Positions 15,146-23,153 of a DNA stretch of 64,000 bases are shown one piece after another. This stretch comes from an uncultured Cellulophaga sp. GTDB lineage: Bacteria > Bacteroidota > Bacteroidia > Flavobacteriales > Flavobacteriaceae. The first letter of the stretch is position 1, and each line of letters opens with the position of its first letter. The stretch is taken from assembly GCA_947491225.1 (NCBI GenBank), contig CANLIE010000002.1, positions 1-64,000 on the forward strand. The letters run 5' to 3'. The position numbers were made by a program, and so were the translations under genes. The notes under the pieces were generated by a model. The model worked only from the letters and a program-made list of their open reading frames with translations, made no database searches and had not been told where the DNA came from.

Positions 15146-16057
15146 ATGAAATTTTTAAAACCAATTACGTTTATTATTATCTGCTGTGTAACAAGTTTAT
15201 CTGCACAACAATATAATAAGGATAAAAAATTAAAAGAAAGTGAAACAATTACTACGGAATTAGAATTTAAAACAAAGTCATTAGACCATATGTTAGTAGT
15301 AGACAATGTTTATGGGTCTATAGATGTAAAGGGATACAACGGTACAAAGATATTGGTAGAAGTAACTAAAACTATTTATGCAGATAGAAAAGAAGATTTG
15401 AAAAAAGGTAAAAATGAGATTGGAATAAAATCTGCTCAAAAAGGAGATGCAATTTATGTGTATTTAGACTCGCCATATTCTCATTTCGATATAGAAACTG
15501 GTAATTTTGAATATAGGGAATTTGATAATAATTATAGGAAAAATTACAAAAATGGAAGTAAACGAGCATATAATTATTCTTTAAATTTTAAAATTAAAGT
15601 ACCAAAAAACACTAGTATAAATGTAAAAGCAGCAAATAATGGGAATGTTATTGTAGAAAATATACATAGCAAATTATTAACTGTTCATAATATAAATGGA
15701 GCTATTGATATGAATAATGTATCTGGAAAGACAGATGTAAATGCATTAAATAAAGATATTAATATTACATACGCAGAAAATCCTATAGAAGAGAGTTGGT
15801 ATCGCTCTTTAAATGGAGATATTAATATAAAATTTAAGAATGATTTGGATGCAATTATTAGTTACAAGACTATAAATGGACAGTTAAATACCAATTTTGA
15901 TATTGAAAAAACAAAACCAAAAATTATAAAAACAGAAGAAGGGCAAATAAAAAACACCAAATATAAAATAAATGTAAAATCACAATTTATAATAGGAAAA
16001 GGAAAAATAGCATTACATTTTGATCAATTAAACGGAAATGGAAACATAAAAAAATAA
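15146..16057 (+). CDS. Secreted DUF4097 putative adhesin
   Basis: A 303-residue secreted protein with a signal peptide (about 1-20, ending SLSAQ). The remainder matches the DUF4097 putative-adhesin fold, a right-handed beta-helix-like repeat: HMLVVDNVYGSIDVKGYNG, FKIKVPKNTSINVKAANNG, KLLTVHNINGAIDMNNVSG, DVNALNKDINITYAE. Rungs recur at about 20-residue steps with conserved N-G turns. It is the third gene of the ECF-sigma operon and pairs with the next DUF4097 gene, which starts three bases after its stop. The envelope role is unknown in detail; such proteins often accompany ECF/anti-sigma pairs in Bacteroidota. Confidence 0.85.
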   Translation: MKFLKPITFIIICCVTSLSAQQYNKDKKLKESETITTELEFKTKSLDHMLVVDNVYGSIDVKGYNGTKILVEVTKTIYADRKEDLKKGKNEIGIKSAQKGDAIYVYLDSPYSHFDIETGNFEYREFDNNYRKNYKNGSKRAYNYSLNFKIKVPKNTSINVKAANNGNVIVENIHSKLLTVHNINGAIDMNNVSGKTDVNALNKDINITYAENPIEESWYRSLNGDINIKFKNDLDAIISYKTINGQLNTNFDIEKTKPKIIKTEEGQIKNTKYKINVKSQFIIGKGKIALHFDQLNGNGNIKK

Positions 16058-16060
16058 AAA

Positions 16061-16888
16061 ATGACCACTAAGAATATAAGAATAGCAATGTTAGCAATTT
16101 TGTTTTTGTTTGCGGCAAATATAGCTGCACAAGAAACAGTAACAGTTCCTCTAAGCAATCCAACAAAATCTGGAATATTACAGATAGAGATTATTAGCGG
16201 TTCAATTATAGTAAAAGGAACTAAAGAGAAAGATGTAATTATAAAACGTACTAGGAGAAAAGATGATACACAAAACGGGAATATAAATAAAAATAGAAAA
16301 GGATTAAAGAAAGTTTTAAATAATTCTTTAGAATTTAGCGTAAAAGAATTTGATAATGTAGTTAAAGTGCAAAGTTCATCATCTGTAATTATAGATTTTG
16401 AAATACTAGTTCCTGAAAATTTTTCTTTAAAAATTTCCACTATAAATAAAGGAGAAATTTATGTAGAAAACGTAAATGGAACAATGGATATTAGCAATAC
16501 AAACGGGGAAATTAGATTAAAAGACATTAGTGGTTCTGTTAGTGCAGATGCATTAAATAAAGATATTACTATTAATTTTATTAAAGTAACACCAAATGTA
16601 GCAATGGCGTTTAGTAGTTTAAACGGAGATATAGATGTTACATTTCCAAAAGCAATTAAGGCAGATATAAAAATAAAATCTGATAGAGGTGAAATTTATA
16701 CAGATTTTAATTTAAAAGAAAAGCAGTCAAAAGAAGAACAGTCAAAGGTTAAGATGAGAAATGGGCAGAATAAGAATACATACAATGTAGAATTTAAAAA
16801 ACAATGGGTTATAGGTTCTATAAATGGCGGAGGAGCAAAAATTTTATTTAAAAACTATAATGGAGATGTTATAATTAGAGAAAAGTAA
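16061..16888 (+). CDS. Secreted DUF4097 putative adhesin, second copy
   Basis: A 275-residue protein with a signal peptide ending AANIAAQ (about 1-24). It has the same repeat fold as its upstream neighbour: GILQIEIISGSIIVKGTKEK, ILVPENFSLKISTINKGEIY, VENVNGTMDISNTNGEIRLK, ISGSVSADALNKDITINF. The phrase DALNKDIT is shared with NALNKDIN of the upstream gene, evidence that the two are old tandem duplicates. It is the last gene of the sigma operon; an intergenic palindromic repeat follows 15 bases after the stop. It may be cotranslated with its neighbour because only three bases separate them. Confidence 0.85.
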   Translation: MTTKNIRIAMLAILFLFAANIAAQETVTVPLSNPTKSGILQIEIISGSIIVKGTKEKDVIIKRTRRKDDTQNGNINKNRKGLKKVLNNSLEFSVKEFDNVVKVQSSSSVIIDFEILVPENFSLKISTINKGEIYVENVNGTMDISNTNGEIRLKDISGSVSADALNKDITINFIKVTPNVAMAFSSLNGDIDVTFPKAIKADIKIKSDRGEIYTDFNLKEKQSKEEQSKVKMRNGQNKNTYNVEFKKQWVIGSINGGGAKILFKNYNGDVIIREK

Positions 16889-16902
16889 AATTACTATTTA
16901 TA

Positions 16903-17015
16903 TTTCTGTTTTTACTACGTAATCAATACATTCCTGAATTTATTTCAGGGTATACTGTATTAAGTATAAATTAGATTTACAACAGAATATGATTCTATAA
17001 AAAGATATAAAAATG
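16903..17015. repeat. Intergenic palindromic repeat, copy 2
   Basis: The copy begins TCTGTTTTTACTACGTAATC and holds the clean hairpin CCTGAATTTATTTCAGG (6-bp arms CCTGAA/TTCAGG). It continues with an ACAGAAT segment and an A/T tail. It matches the copies at 2398 and 51231 in motif order. It lies between two convergent genes, where it could also serve as a bidirectional terminator-like structure. Confidence 0.6.
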
Positions 17016-17028
17016 TATTCTTCTAACT

Positions 17029-17820
17029 TTAATTGAACTCAATTGTATCTACCATTTCTAAAAGGATACATTTTTGTTCCTCGGTTTTGTAAAATAAATC
17101 TATGCTAAGTGCAAAATTATGAATTTGGGTAAAATAGGAAATTATGTTCCTGTTTTTACCACCCATAAGACCAAACATAGTTTCTTGAACAGAACTACCT
17201 TGCGACTCCATTCCATGATACTCCCGAAACGAAATGTTAGAAATCATCTTGGTCTTAGAATTTCCATAATTGGGGTTATGCAAGTTTTCAAATAAACTTA
17301 TATAAGAACCTAAATACTCTTCTGAAAGTTTATGTGCTCTTATGACCAATTGATAATCAGAACCAAATGATTCTCTTTTGTATTTTTCAGTAGAATAAGC
17401 TTTCAAAATCTTAACAAAATCTTTTTTATGTTTCTGTAATATATTAACAAAATCAATTTTAATCAATTCAGGTTCTATTACAAGTAAGTCAAGGTCATAT
17501 ATATCAGAGGTTAGCCTTGGTTTAGCTAAAATTGAATCTCTTTCATAAAAATTCTTCTCTATATAATCATACTTTTTATAATTTGTTGTATAGCCTTTAA
17601 AAGTAGGCATTTGAAACCTAAAAAAATCATTACAATATATACTATCTACAACTGTTCCATAATCAAAATACTCAGGAATCTCTTTTTGAGGTTCAGAAAC
17701 TTCTGCCGTTAATTGAAAAGGACCATATGCTTTGTAAATTGCGAATAATAAACTACCAAAAAAAAGTATTGAAAAGATTGTAATATATAGGCGATTCTTT
17801 TTGTTGGGTTCTTTTTGCAT
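17029..17820 (-). CDS. Membrane-anchored protein of unknown function
   Basis: A 263-residue protein with one membrane span near the N-terminus (about 11-31, LYITIFSILFFGSLLFAIYK) after a basic start (MQKEPNKKNR), so the bulk is predicted extracytoplasmic. I recognise no domain. The mature part is rich in aromatic and charged residues and has no cysteine pair pattern. It stands alone: the flanking genes are convergent on one side and over 200 bases away on the other. Confidence 0.6.
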   Translation of the reverse strand: MQKEPNKKNRLYITIFSILFFGSLLFAIYKAYGPFQLTAEVSEPQKEIPEYFDYGTVVDSIYCNDFFRFQMPTFKGYTTNYKKYDYIEKNFYERDSILAKPRLTSDIYDLDLLVIEPELIKIDFVNILQKHKKDFVKILKAYSTEKYKRESFGSDYQLVIRAHKLSEEYLGSYISLFENLHNPNYGNSKTKMISNISFREYHGMESQGSSVQETMFGLMGGKNRNIISYFTQIHNFALSIDLFYKTEEQKCILLEMVDTIEFN

Positions 17821-18043
17821 TACTTCAATGATTTATGAACTAAAGATAAGGCATTCTTAATATTGGTTTAATCCCTGTTTACAGTGAATAAATAATTCAA
17901 AAAGAAGGCTAAAAAAATATGAGAACTAGTAAAATTAATTAATGGAAAATATGAAGAGTTTGATTAAATTTCTAAATTCTATCTTACAAAAAGTAACTGA
18001 AGCCTAATTATAAATTTATAGGCTATGAAAATCTAAAAATAAG

Positions 18044-19459
18044 TTACTCTAATTCATTTAAAATATAACCTAATAACTTATTTAAGTGTAAAGCAGTTGT
18101 AAAAGGATTCATAATTGTTAAACGTAAATAATGTATACCTCTTAGCTTGGTTTGTACTATATAAAACTCTCCTTTCTCTAGTACTTTTTGACGTACTTTT
18201 TCATTTATTTCATTTAATTCGTCATTAGAATTATTTTCATTGATATATCTAAAACAGATGATGTTTGATACGGGTTTTACAGCTAACTCAAAATTAGGTT
18301 TAGATGCAATGATTTGTGCAAATTCATAACCTAAATCATAAAGTGTGGTTATATACTCATCAAAAATTTCCTCACCATAGGTTTTCAAAAGTGTAAACCA
18401 GTGAATACTCATCATTGTTTTTGTACATTCAAACGTACGTTTTGCTAAATTATACCAATCCTCTTCTTTAGAATCTTCAAGTAAGTAATCTGCTTTTTGA
18501 CTAAAAGTTGCGTGAGAATTATGTCCGTTTTTAAATAAAAGGGCAGTGGTTAAGGCAGGCATCATCATCATTTTATGTCCGTCTATTACCACAGAATCTG
18601 CATTTTCTAACCCTTTAACTGTGTGCTTGTATTTTGAAGAAAAAATAGCTGCACCTCCATGGGCGCCATCAATATGAAACCAAATATTTTTTTCTTTACT
18701 GAATTTAGATATTGCAATTAAATCATCATAGATTCCTGTTGAGGTAGATGGGGCACTACCAACAATGGCAAAAATTTCAATTCCTTTTTTTAATGATTCT
18801 TGGTAGTACTCTTCTAAAAGGCTTGTGTCCATTTTAAAATCAATAGTAGCAGGAATTTTTATAATGCCATCTTCTCCTAAGCCCATAATCCTGGCAGCTC
18901 TATCTATGCAATAATGTGCATCTTCACTTACCATTATGCCTAGTTTATTTTTATTGCCATCTTTCCATACATCTGTAGTTGTAATTGCTTTTCTTGCTGA
19001 CAATAATGCGGTTAAATTGGCTAAGGTTCCACCAGATGTTAAAATACCATTTGAATCTAAATCATGCCCTACTTTTTTACAAAGGAAATCTGTAATAACA
19101 CGTTCAATTGTAGAAGATGCCATTCCCATTTCATATACAGCCATTCCATTATTTAGAGTAGCATTTAGAAGTGCACTAAGAGCTGTTATTGGCGCAATTG
19201 GAGCAACTTGATGTCCAATGTAGTTAGGATTGTGAACATGTATAGAATGACTTATTAGAGTACTGAACAAGTTTTCTTGATTACCATTTTCTAAATAGTC
19301 TTTCCAGAAAATATGTTCATCGTTAGGCTGACTCCAATGTATGACTTTACTATTTTTTTCTTGAATTGTGTTTTCAAAATGATTTGCTATTTCATCTATA
19401 AGTTTATGTCCTTTTTTTCTGAAATTTTCAGAATTGTATGCTTCAATTAGTTTTTTCAA
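18044..19459 (-). CDS. PLP-dependent group II decarboxylase
   Basis: A 471-residue pyridoxal-phosphate enzyme of the group II decarboxylase family (glutamate, aromatic amino acid and diaminobutyrate decarboxylases). Visible residues are the cofactor loop TSGGTLANLTAL (141-152), H182 stacking on the ring, D264 in FHIDGAHGGA, and the Schiff-base lysine K296 in DGHKMM. The substrate cannot be fixed from sequence alone; the length suits a diaminobutyrate- or aromatic-amino-acid-type enzyme. The start is TTG (19457-19459), because no ATG lies between it and an upstream in-frame stop. A two-tier hairpin (AGTAACT...AGCCTA / TAGGCT...AGTTACT, 17992-18048) covers its stop codon. It is transcribed separately from the beta-oxidation operon, which ends at a terminator upstream. 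Confidence 0.88.
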   Translation of the reverse strand: MKKLIEAYNSENFRKKGHKLIDEIANHFENTIQEKNSKVIHWSQPNDEHIFWKDYLENGNQENLFSTLISHSIHVHNPNYIGHQVAPIAPITALSALLNATLNNGMAVYEMGMASSTIERVITDFLCKKVGHDLDSNGILTSGGTLANLTALLSARKAITTTDVWKDGNKNKLGIMVSEDAHYCIDRAARIMGLGEDGIIKIPATIDFKMDTSLLEEYYQESLKKGIEIFAIVGSAPSTSTGIYDDLIAISKFSKEKNIWFHIDGAHGGAAIFSSKYKHTVKGLENADSVVIDGHKMMMMPALTTALLFKNGHNSHATFSQKADYLLEDSKEEDWYNLAKRTFECTKTMMSIHWFTLLKTYGEEIFDEYITTLYDLGYEFAQIIASKPNFELAVKPVSNIICFRYINENNSNDELNEINEKVRQKVLEKGEFYIVQTKLRGIHYLRLTIMNPFTTALHLNKLLGYILNELE

Positions 19460-19503
19460 TTTTATTCGTTTTTTATGATAATATAAATGTAGTTAATCTA
19501 AAT

Positions 19504-19534
19504 AAAAAAAGACCATCAGCAGGGGCTGATGGTC
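19504..19534 (-). terminator. Terminator of the beta-oxidation operon
   Basis: GACCATCAGC (19511-19520) pairs perfectly with GCTGATGGTC (19525-19534) around AGGG. On the minus strand the stem is followed by a T run (19504-19510 read as T7). It lies about 50 bases after the acyl-CoA dehydrogenase stop. Confidence 0.92.
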
Positions 19535-19583
19535 TTATCAAATTCTGTTAAATTTAGCTATAATTTGAATTAACCAATCTTCA

Positions 19584-21392
19584 TTAAAAACAATATTTGT
19601 TTTCAGCTTTTACTTTTTCTGCAATTTCATTACGTAAATCTACAATATCTGGGTAATTTGCATATTTGGTAAAACGTTTAAGTCCCATAAGCATCATACG
19701 TTGTTCATCACCTTCAACAAAGGAAATAATACTTTCTTTTCCTTTTTCTTCAATAATATCCACGGCATGATATAAATATAATTTTGACATTGCTATTTGT
19801 ACGGTTTGTGCTTCTTCACCATAACGCTTTGCATTTTTTTCTGTTCTTAAAATTGCAGATTCAGCCATATATATTTCAATTAAAATATCTGCTGCTGCAA
19901 TTAGTAATTGTTGGTGATCCTCTAATTGAGGGCCATATTTTTGAACAGCGCCACCAGCAACCATTAGAAATGTCTTTTTAAGTTTCTTAATCATTTCTTT
20001 TTCTTCTGAAAATAACACAGAATAATCTGGTGTTTCAAAAGAAGGAATGGCCATTAATTCTTGTTGTACAGCGCTTGCAGGTCCTAATAAATCTACATGA
20101 CCTTTCATTGCTTTTTTAACCAGCATACCAACACAGAGCATACGGTTTATTTCATTTGTTCCTTCATAAATTCTAGCAATACGAGCATCTCTCCACGCTG
20201 CTTCCATAGGAGTTTCCTCAGAGAATCCCATACCTCCAAAAATTTGAATACCTTCATCAGCAGAATTTTGCACATCTTCTGATACAGCAACTTTTAGAAT
20301 AGAACATTCAATTGCATATTCTTCAACACCTTTAAGTTCTGCTTCTTGATGTGTATTTCCTGCAGCTTGGCGTAACGCAATTCTATCTTCAATATTTTTT
20401 GCGGCTCTATATGTAGCAGACTCTCCTGCATACGCACTGGTAGCCATTTCAGCTAATTTTACTTTAATTGCTCCAAAATCTGAAATAGGAGTTTTAAATT
20501 GCTTACGTTCATTGGCATACTGAACTGCAGTGGTTAAAATTCTACGTTGAGAATCTAAGCAAGCACCAGCTAATTTAATACGCCCAATATTTAGGGCATT
20601 CATAGCAATTTTAAACCCTTCACCACGACCAGCTAACATATTATCAGCGGGAACAACAGTATCATTAAAGAATACTTGGCGTGTTGATGAAGCGCGGATG
20701 CCTAACTTGTGTTCTTCTTCACCTAGTGTAATTCCGTTGGGGTTTTCTTTGTCATATTCAACAATAAATCCTGTAATATTTTTATCATCTTCAATACGAG
20801 CAAAAACAATCATTAACCGACAAAAACCAGCATTGGAAATCCACATTTTCTGGCCATTAATTTTATATGTTTTTCCATCTTCAGATAAAGTAGCGGCCGT
20901 TTTTCCTGAATTTGCATCACTACCAGCTCCAGGTTCTGTTAAACAGTATGCTCCAAACCATTCGCCTGATGCTAATTTAGGTACATATTTTTGTTTTTGT
21001 TCTTCTGTTCCATATAATGTAATTGGCATAGTCCCAATACCTGTATGAGCACCAAAAGCTGTACTAAAAGAGCCTGTACCACTACTAATATAGTCACAAA
21101 CAAGTAATGTGGAAACAAACCCCATATCTAGACCTCCATAAGCTTCTGGAACGGCAACACCTAAAAATCCTAGTTCACCAGCTTTTTGCATAGTTTCTTC
21201 TGTTAGAGCATAATCTTTTGCTTCAAACCTTGCTTTGTAAGGAATAATTTCACGGTCGTTAAACTCCGCTACTGCTTCCTTCATCATTATTTGCTCTTCT
21301 GAAAAGTCTTCAGGAGTAAAAACGTCTTCACATTTAGTTTCTTTTACTAAAAACTGACCTCCACGTAAGATGTCTTTTTCTGTATTTGCCAT
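19584..21392 (-). CDS. fadE: Acyl-CoA dehydrogenase
   Basis: A 602-residue FAD-dependent acyl-CoA dehydrogenase, which makes the trans-2-enoyl-CoA in fatty-acid beta-oxidation. I start at the ATG at 21390-21392; a TTG-initiated extension to 21434 overlaps the upstream gene and adds nothing conserved. Signatures are GAYCLTEPGAGSDA and KMWISNAG near residues 150-185, QIFGGMGFSEE and IYEGTNEINRMLCVGML near residues 400-430, where the catalytic glutamate lies. About 170 extra C-terminal residues make it a long form like VLCAD-type enzymes. It is the last gene of the marR operon, and a strong terminator follows. The symbol is functional, not orthology-proven. Confidence 0.92.
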   Translation of the reverse strand: MANTEKDILRGGQFLVKETKCEDVFTPEDFSEEQIMMKEAVAEFNDREIIPYKARFEAKDYALTEETMQKAGELGFLGVAVPEAYGGLDMGFVSTLLVCDYISSGTGSFSTAFGAHTGIGTMPITLYGTEEQKQKYVPKLASGEWFGAYCLTEPGAGSDANSGKTAATLSEDGKTYKINGQKMWISNAGFCRLMIVFARIEDDKNITGFIVEYDKENPNGITLGEEEHKLGIRASSTRQVFFNDTVVPADNMLAGRGEGFKIAMNALNIGRIKLAGACLDSQRRILTTAVQYANERKQFKTPISDFGAIKVKLAEMATSAYAGESATYRAAKNIEDRIALRQAAGNTHQEAELKGVEEYAIECSILKVAVSEDVQNSADEGIQIFGGMGFSEETPMEAAWRDARIARIYEGTNEINRMLCVGMLVKKAMKGHVDLLGPASAVQQELMAIPSFETPDYSVLFSEEKEMIKKLKKTFLMVAGGAVQKYGPQLEDHQQLLIAAADILIEIYMAESAILRTEKNAKRYGEEAQTVQIAMSKLYLYHAVDIIEEKGKESIISFVEGDEQRMMLMGLKRFTKYANYPDIVDLRNEIAEKVKAENKYCF

Positions 21393-21430
21393 TTGTTTTT
21401 TATTAGATTTTAGATTTTTAGAACCAAGAA

Positions 21431-21787
21431 TCAAGACAGCTTAAGTCCAGATTTGAAACTTGAAATCATTTTTTGTATTTGTTTTATTTTGTCTTCTAAT
21501 TCTTTAAATTTTTCTTCTGAAATATAATTTTCATTAAAAGCTATGTTTAGTTGTGTTTCCCATTCAAAAGAAGAGCCTAAACTATGCTCTAAATAAATAG
21601 AAAAATGTTTGTCTGAACTTTTACTTGTTCCTTCTGAAATATTTGAAGGAATTGATATAGCAGATCTATTCATTTGACTCATTAATCCATAAGTTTCAAA
21701 CTTTGGAAAACTTCGAGTAATTTTATATGATTTAGAAACTAAATCCATACTTTCATTCCAAATTTTTAATTTCTTGAAATTATGCAT
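21431..21787 (-). CDS. Four-helix bundle protein (S23 family)
   Basis: A 118-residue protein of the S23/TIGR02436 four-helix bundle family: FKKLKIWNESMDLVSKSYKI at the start, then FPKFETYGLMSQMNRSAISI, PSNISEGTSKSSDKHFSIYL and LEHSLGSSFEWETQL. Members are best known from intervening sequences in 23S rRNA genes and elsewhere as free-standing orphans; no enzymatic role is known. Here it sits between thiolase and acyl-CoA dehydrogenase, so it is either a mobile insertion into the operon or a dormant hitchhiker. Codon usage does not obviously differ from its neighbours. About 40 bases separate it from the dehydrogenase and about 50 from the thiolase. Confidence 0.9.
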   Translation of the reverse strand: MHNFKKLKIWNESMDLVSKSYKITRSFPKFETYGLMSQMNRSAISIPSNISEGTSKSSDKHFSIYLEHSLGSSFEWETQLNIAFNENYISEEKFKELEDKIKQIQKMISSFKSGLKLS

Positions 21788-21836
21788 AGTTTTTATTTTT
21801 AAGTCTTGTTTCTTTAATCTTGACTCTTCTATCTAT

Positions 21837-23027
21837 CTAATTAAGGAATTCAAATATCCCACAAGCTCCTTGTCCTGTGCCAACACACATTGTAACAGCT
21901 CCGTATTTTCCTTTCATATTTCGTTTACGCATTTCATCAAATAACTGTACTGAAAGTTTAGCTCCTGTACAACCTAAAGGATGGCCAAGTGCAATTGCAC
22001 CACCGTTTACGTTAATAATATCAGGATTAAGACCTAATTCTCTAATTACAGCTAAGGATTGAGAAGCAAAAGCTTCGTTTAATTCTATTAACTCTAAATT
22101 TGATTGTTGTAAACCAGCTTGCTCTAATGCTTTAGGAATGGCTTTTACTGGACCAATACCCATTATACGAGGTTCTACACCTGCTGCTGCATAGTTAACC
22201 ATTCTTGCTATAGGCTCTAGGTTTAATTCTTTTACCATTTCTTCACTCATTACCATAACAAAAGCAGCGCCATCACTCATTTGAGATGAGTTTCCTGCTG
22301 TAACACTTCCGCCTTGAGCGAAAACAGCTCTTAATTTTGCCAAAGCCTCTTTACTGGTTCCTTTACGTGGCCCTTCATCTTTTGTTACTGTGTAAGATTT
22401 TGTGGCTTTTTTTCCGTTAGCATCAACATAGGTTTGCTCTACTTCTATAGGTACTATCTGATCTTGAAAACGATCTTCAGCTTGAGCCCTTAATGCTTTC
22501 ATATGAGAATTGTATGCAAATTCATCTTGATCTTCACGAGAAACATTAAATTGTTTTGCTACTGCTTCAGCAGTATTACCCATTCCCCAATAATAATCTT
22601 CGTGACCTGATTTTACAATATCATAGTTTAATTCTGGTTTAAAGCCAGTCATAGGAACAGAACTCATACTTTCTGCACCACCAGCTATAATACAATCTGC
22701 CATACCAGCCTGAATTTTTGCTGTAGCTATACCTATGGTTTCTACCCCAGAAGAACAAAAACGATTTACGGTTACACCAGGAACGTCTACAATGTCTAAT
22801 CCCATTAAAGATATTAAACGTGCCATATTTAATCCCTGAGAACCTTCTGGCATTGCATTACCAACAATAACATCATCAATACGTTTTGGATCAAGGTCTG
22901 GTAGTTCCTTCATCATATGTTTGATGGTTTCTGCAGCTAATTCATCTGTTCTTTTAAAACGGAATACTCCTTTTGGTGCTTTGCCAACTGCAGTTCTATA
23001 TGCTTTTACTATATATGCTGTTTTCAT
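21837..23027 (-). CDS. fadA: Acetyl-CoA acyltransferase (3-ketoacyl-CoA thiolase)
   Basis: A 396-residue thiolase that cleaves 3-ketoacyl-CoA to acetyl-CoA in the last beta-oxidation step. I take the ATG at 23025-23027 ([20 protein letters not shown]) rather than the longer frame from 23054. The nucleophile is C91 in VNRFCSSG. The C-terminal [16 protein letters not shown] supplies the catalytic histidine and TMCVGTGQG the second cysteine. It follows the multienzyme gene in the operon, with a repeat-like palindromic stretch (23043-23150) in the gap. The pair forms the classical fadBA-like trifunctional set. Confidence 0.93.
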   Translation of the reverse strand: MKTAYIVKAYRTAVGKAPKGVFRFKRTDELAAETIKHMMKELPDLDPKRIDDVIVGNAMPEGSQGLNMARLISLMGLDIVDVPGVTVNRFCSSGVETIGIATAKIQAGMADCIIAGGAESMSSVPMTGFKPELNYDIVKSGHEDYYWGMGNTAEAVAKQFNVSREDQDEFAYNSHMKALRAQAEDRFQDQIVPIEVEQTYVDANGKKATKSYTVTKDEGPRKGTSKEALAKLRAVFAQGGSVTAGNSSQMSDGAAFVMVMSEEMVKELNLEPIARMVNYAAAGVEPRIMGIGPVKAIPKALEQAGLQQSNLELIELNEAFASQSLAVIRELGLNPDIINVNGGAIALGHPLGCTGAKLSVQLFDEMRKRNMKGKYGAVTMCVGTGQGACGIFEFLN

Positions 23028-23042
23028 CTTTATCCTATCCCT

Positions 23043-23150
23043 GACCCTTTCCAAAGGAAAGGGAACTCTTGCGGGTTTTATGTTATACTTTATTTTGTGA
23101 ATTACCTCTTTAATTTCTTCCTATAGGGGAGATGCCGTTAGGCAGAGGGG
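23043..23150. repeat. REP-like palindromic stretch inside the beta-oxidation operon
   Basis: CCCTTTCC (23045-23052) / GGAAAGGG (23056-23063) is a perfect 8-bp arm pair around AAA. About 60 bases on, a second palindromic block reads CCTCTTTAA...AGGGGAGATGCCGTTAGGCAGAGGGG, with GCC/GGC and CCTCT/AGAGG arms. Both motifs, and their GC-richness relative to surroundings, suggest a dispersed REP element; I cannot count genome copies. Confidence 0.55.
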
Positions 23151-23153
23151 ATT

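Noticed and set aside
17992-18048. Two-tier inverted repeat at the end of the decarboxylase gene as a terminator
   Set aside because: The pairing is real, but there is no T run on the minus strand after it, and it overlaps the coding end; too weak to list as a terminator.
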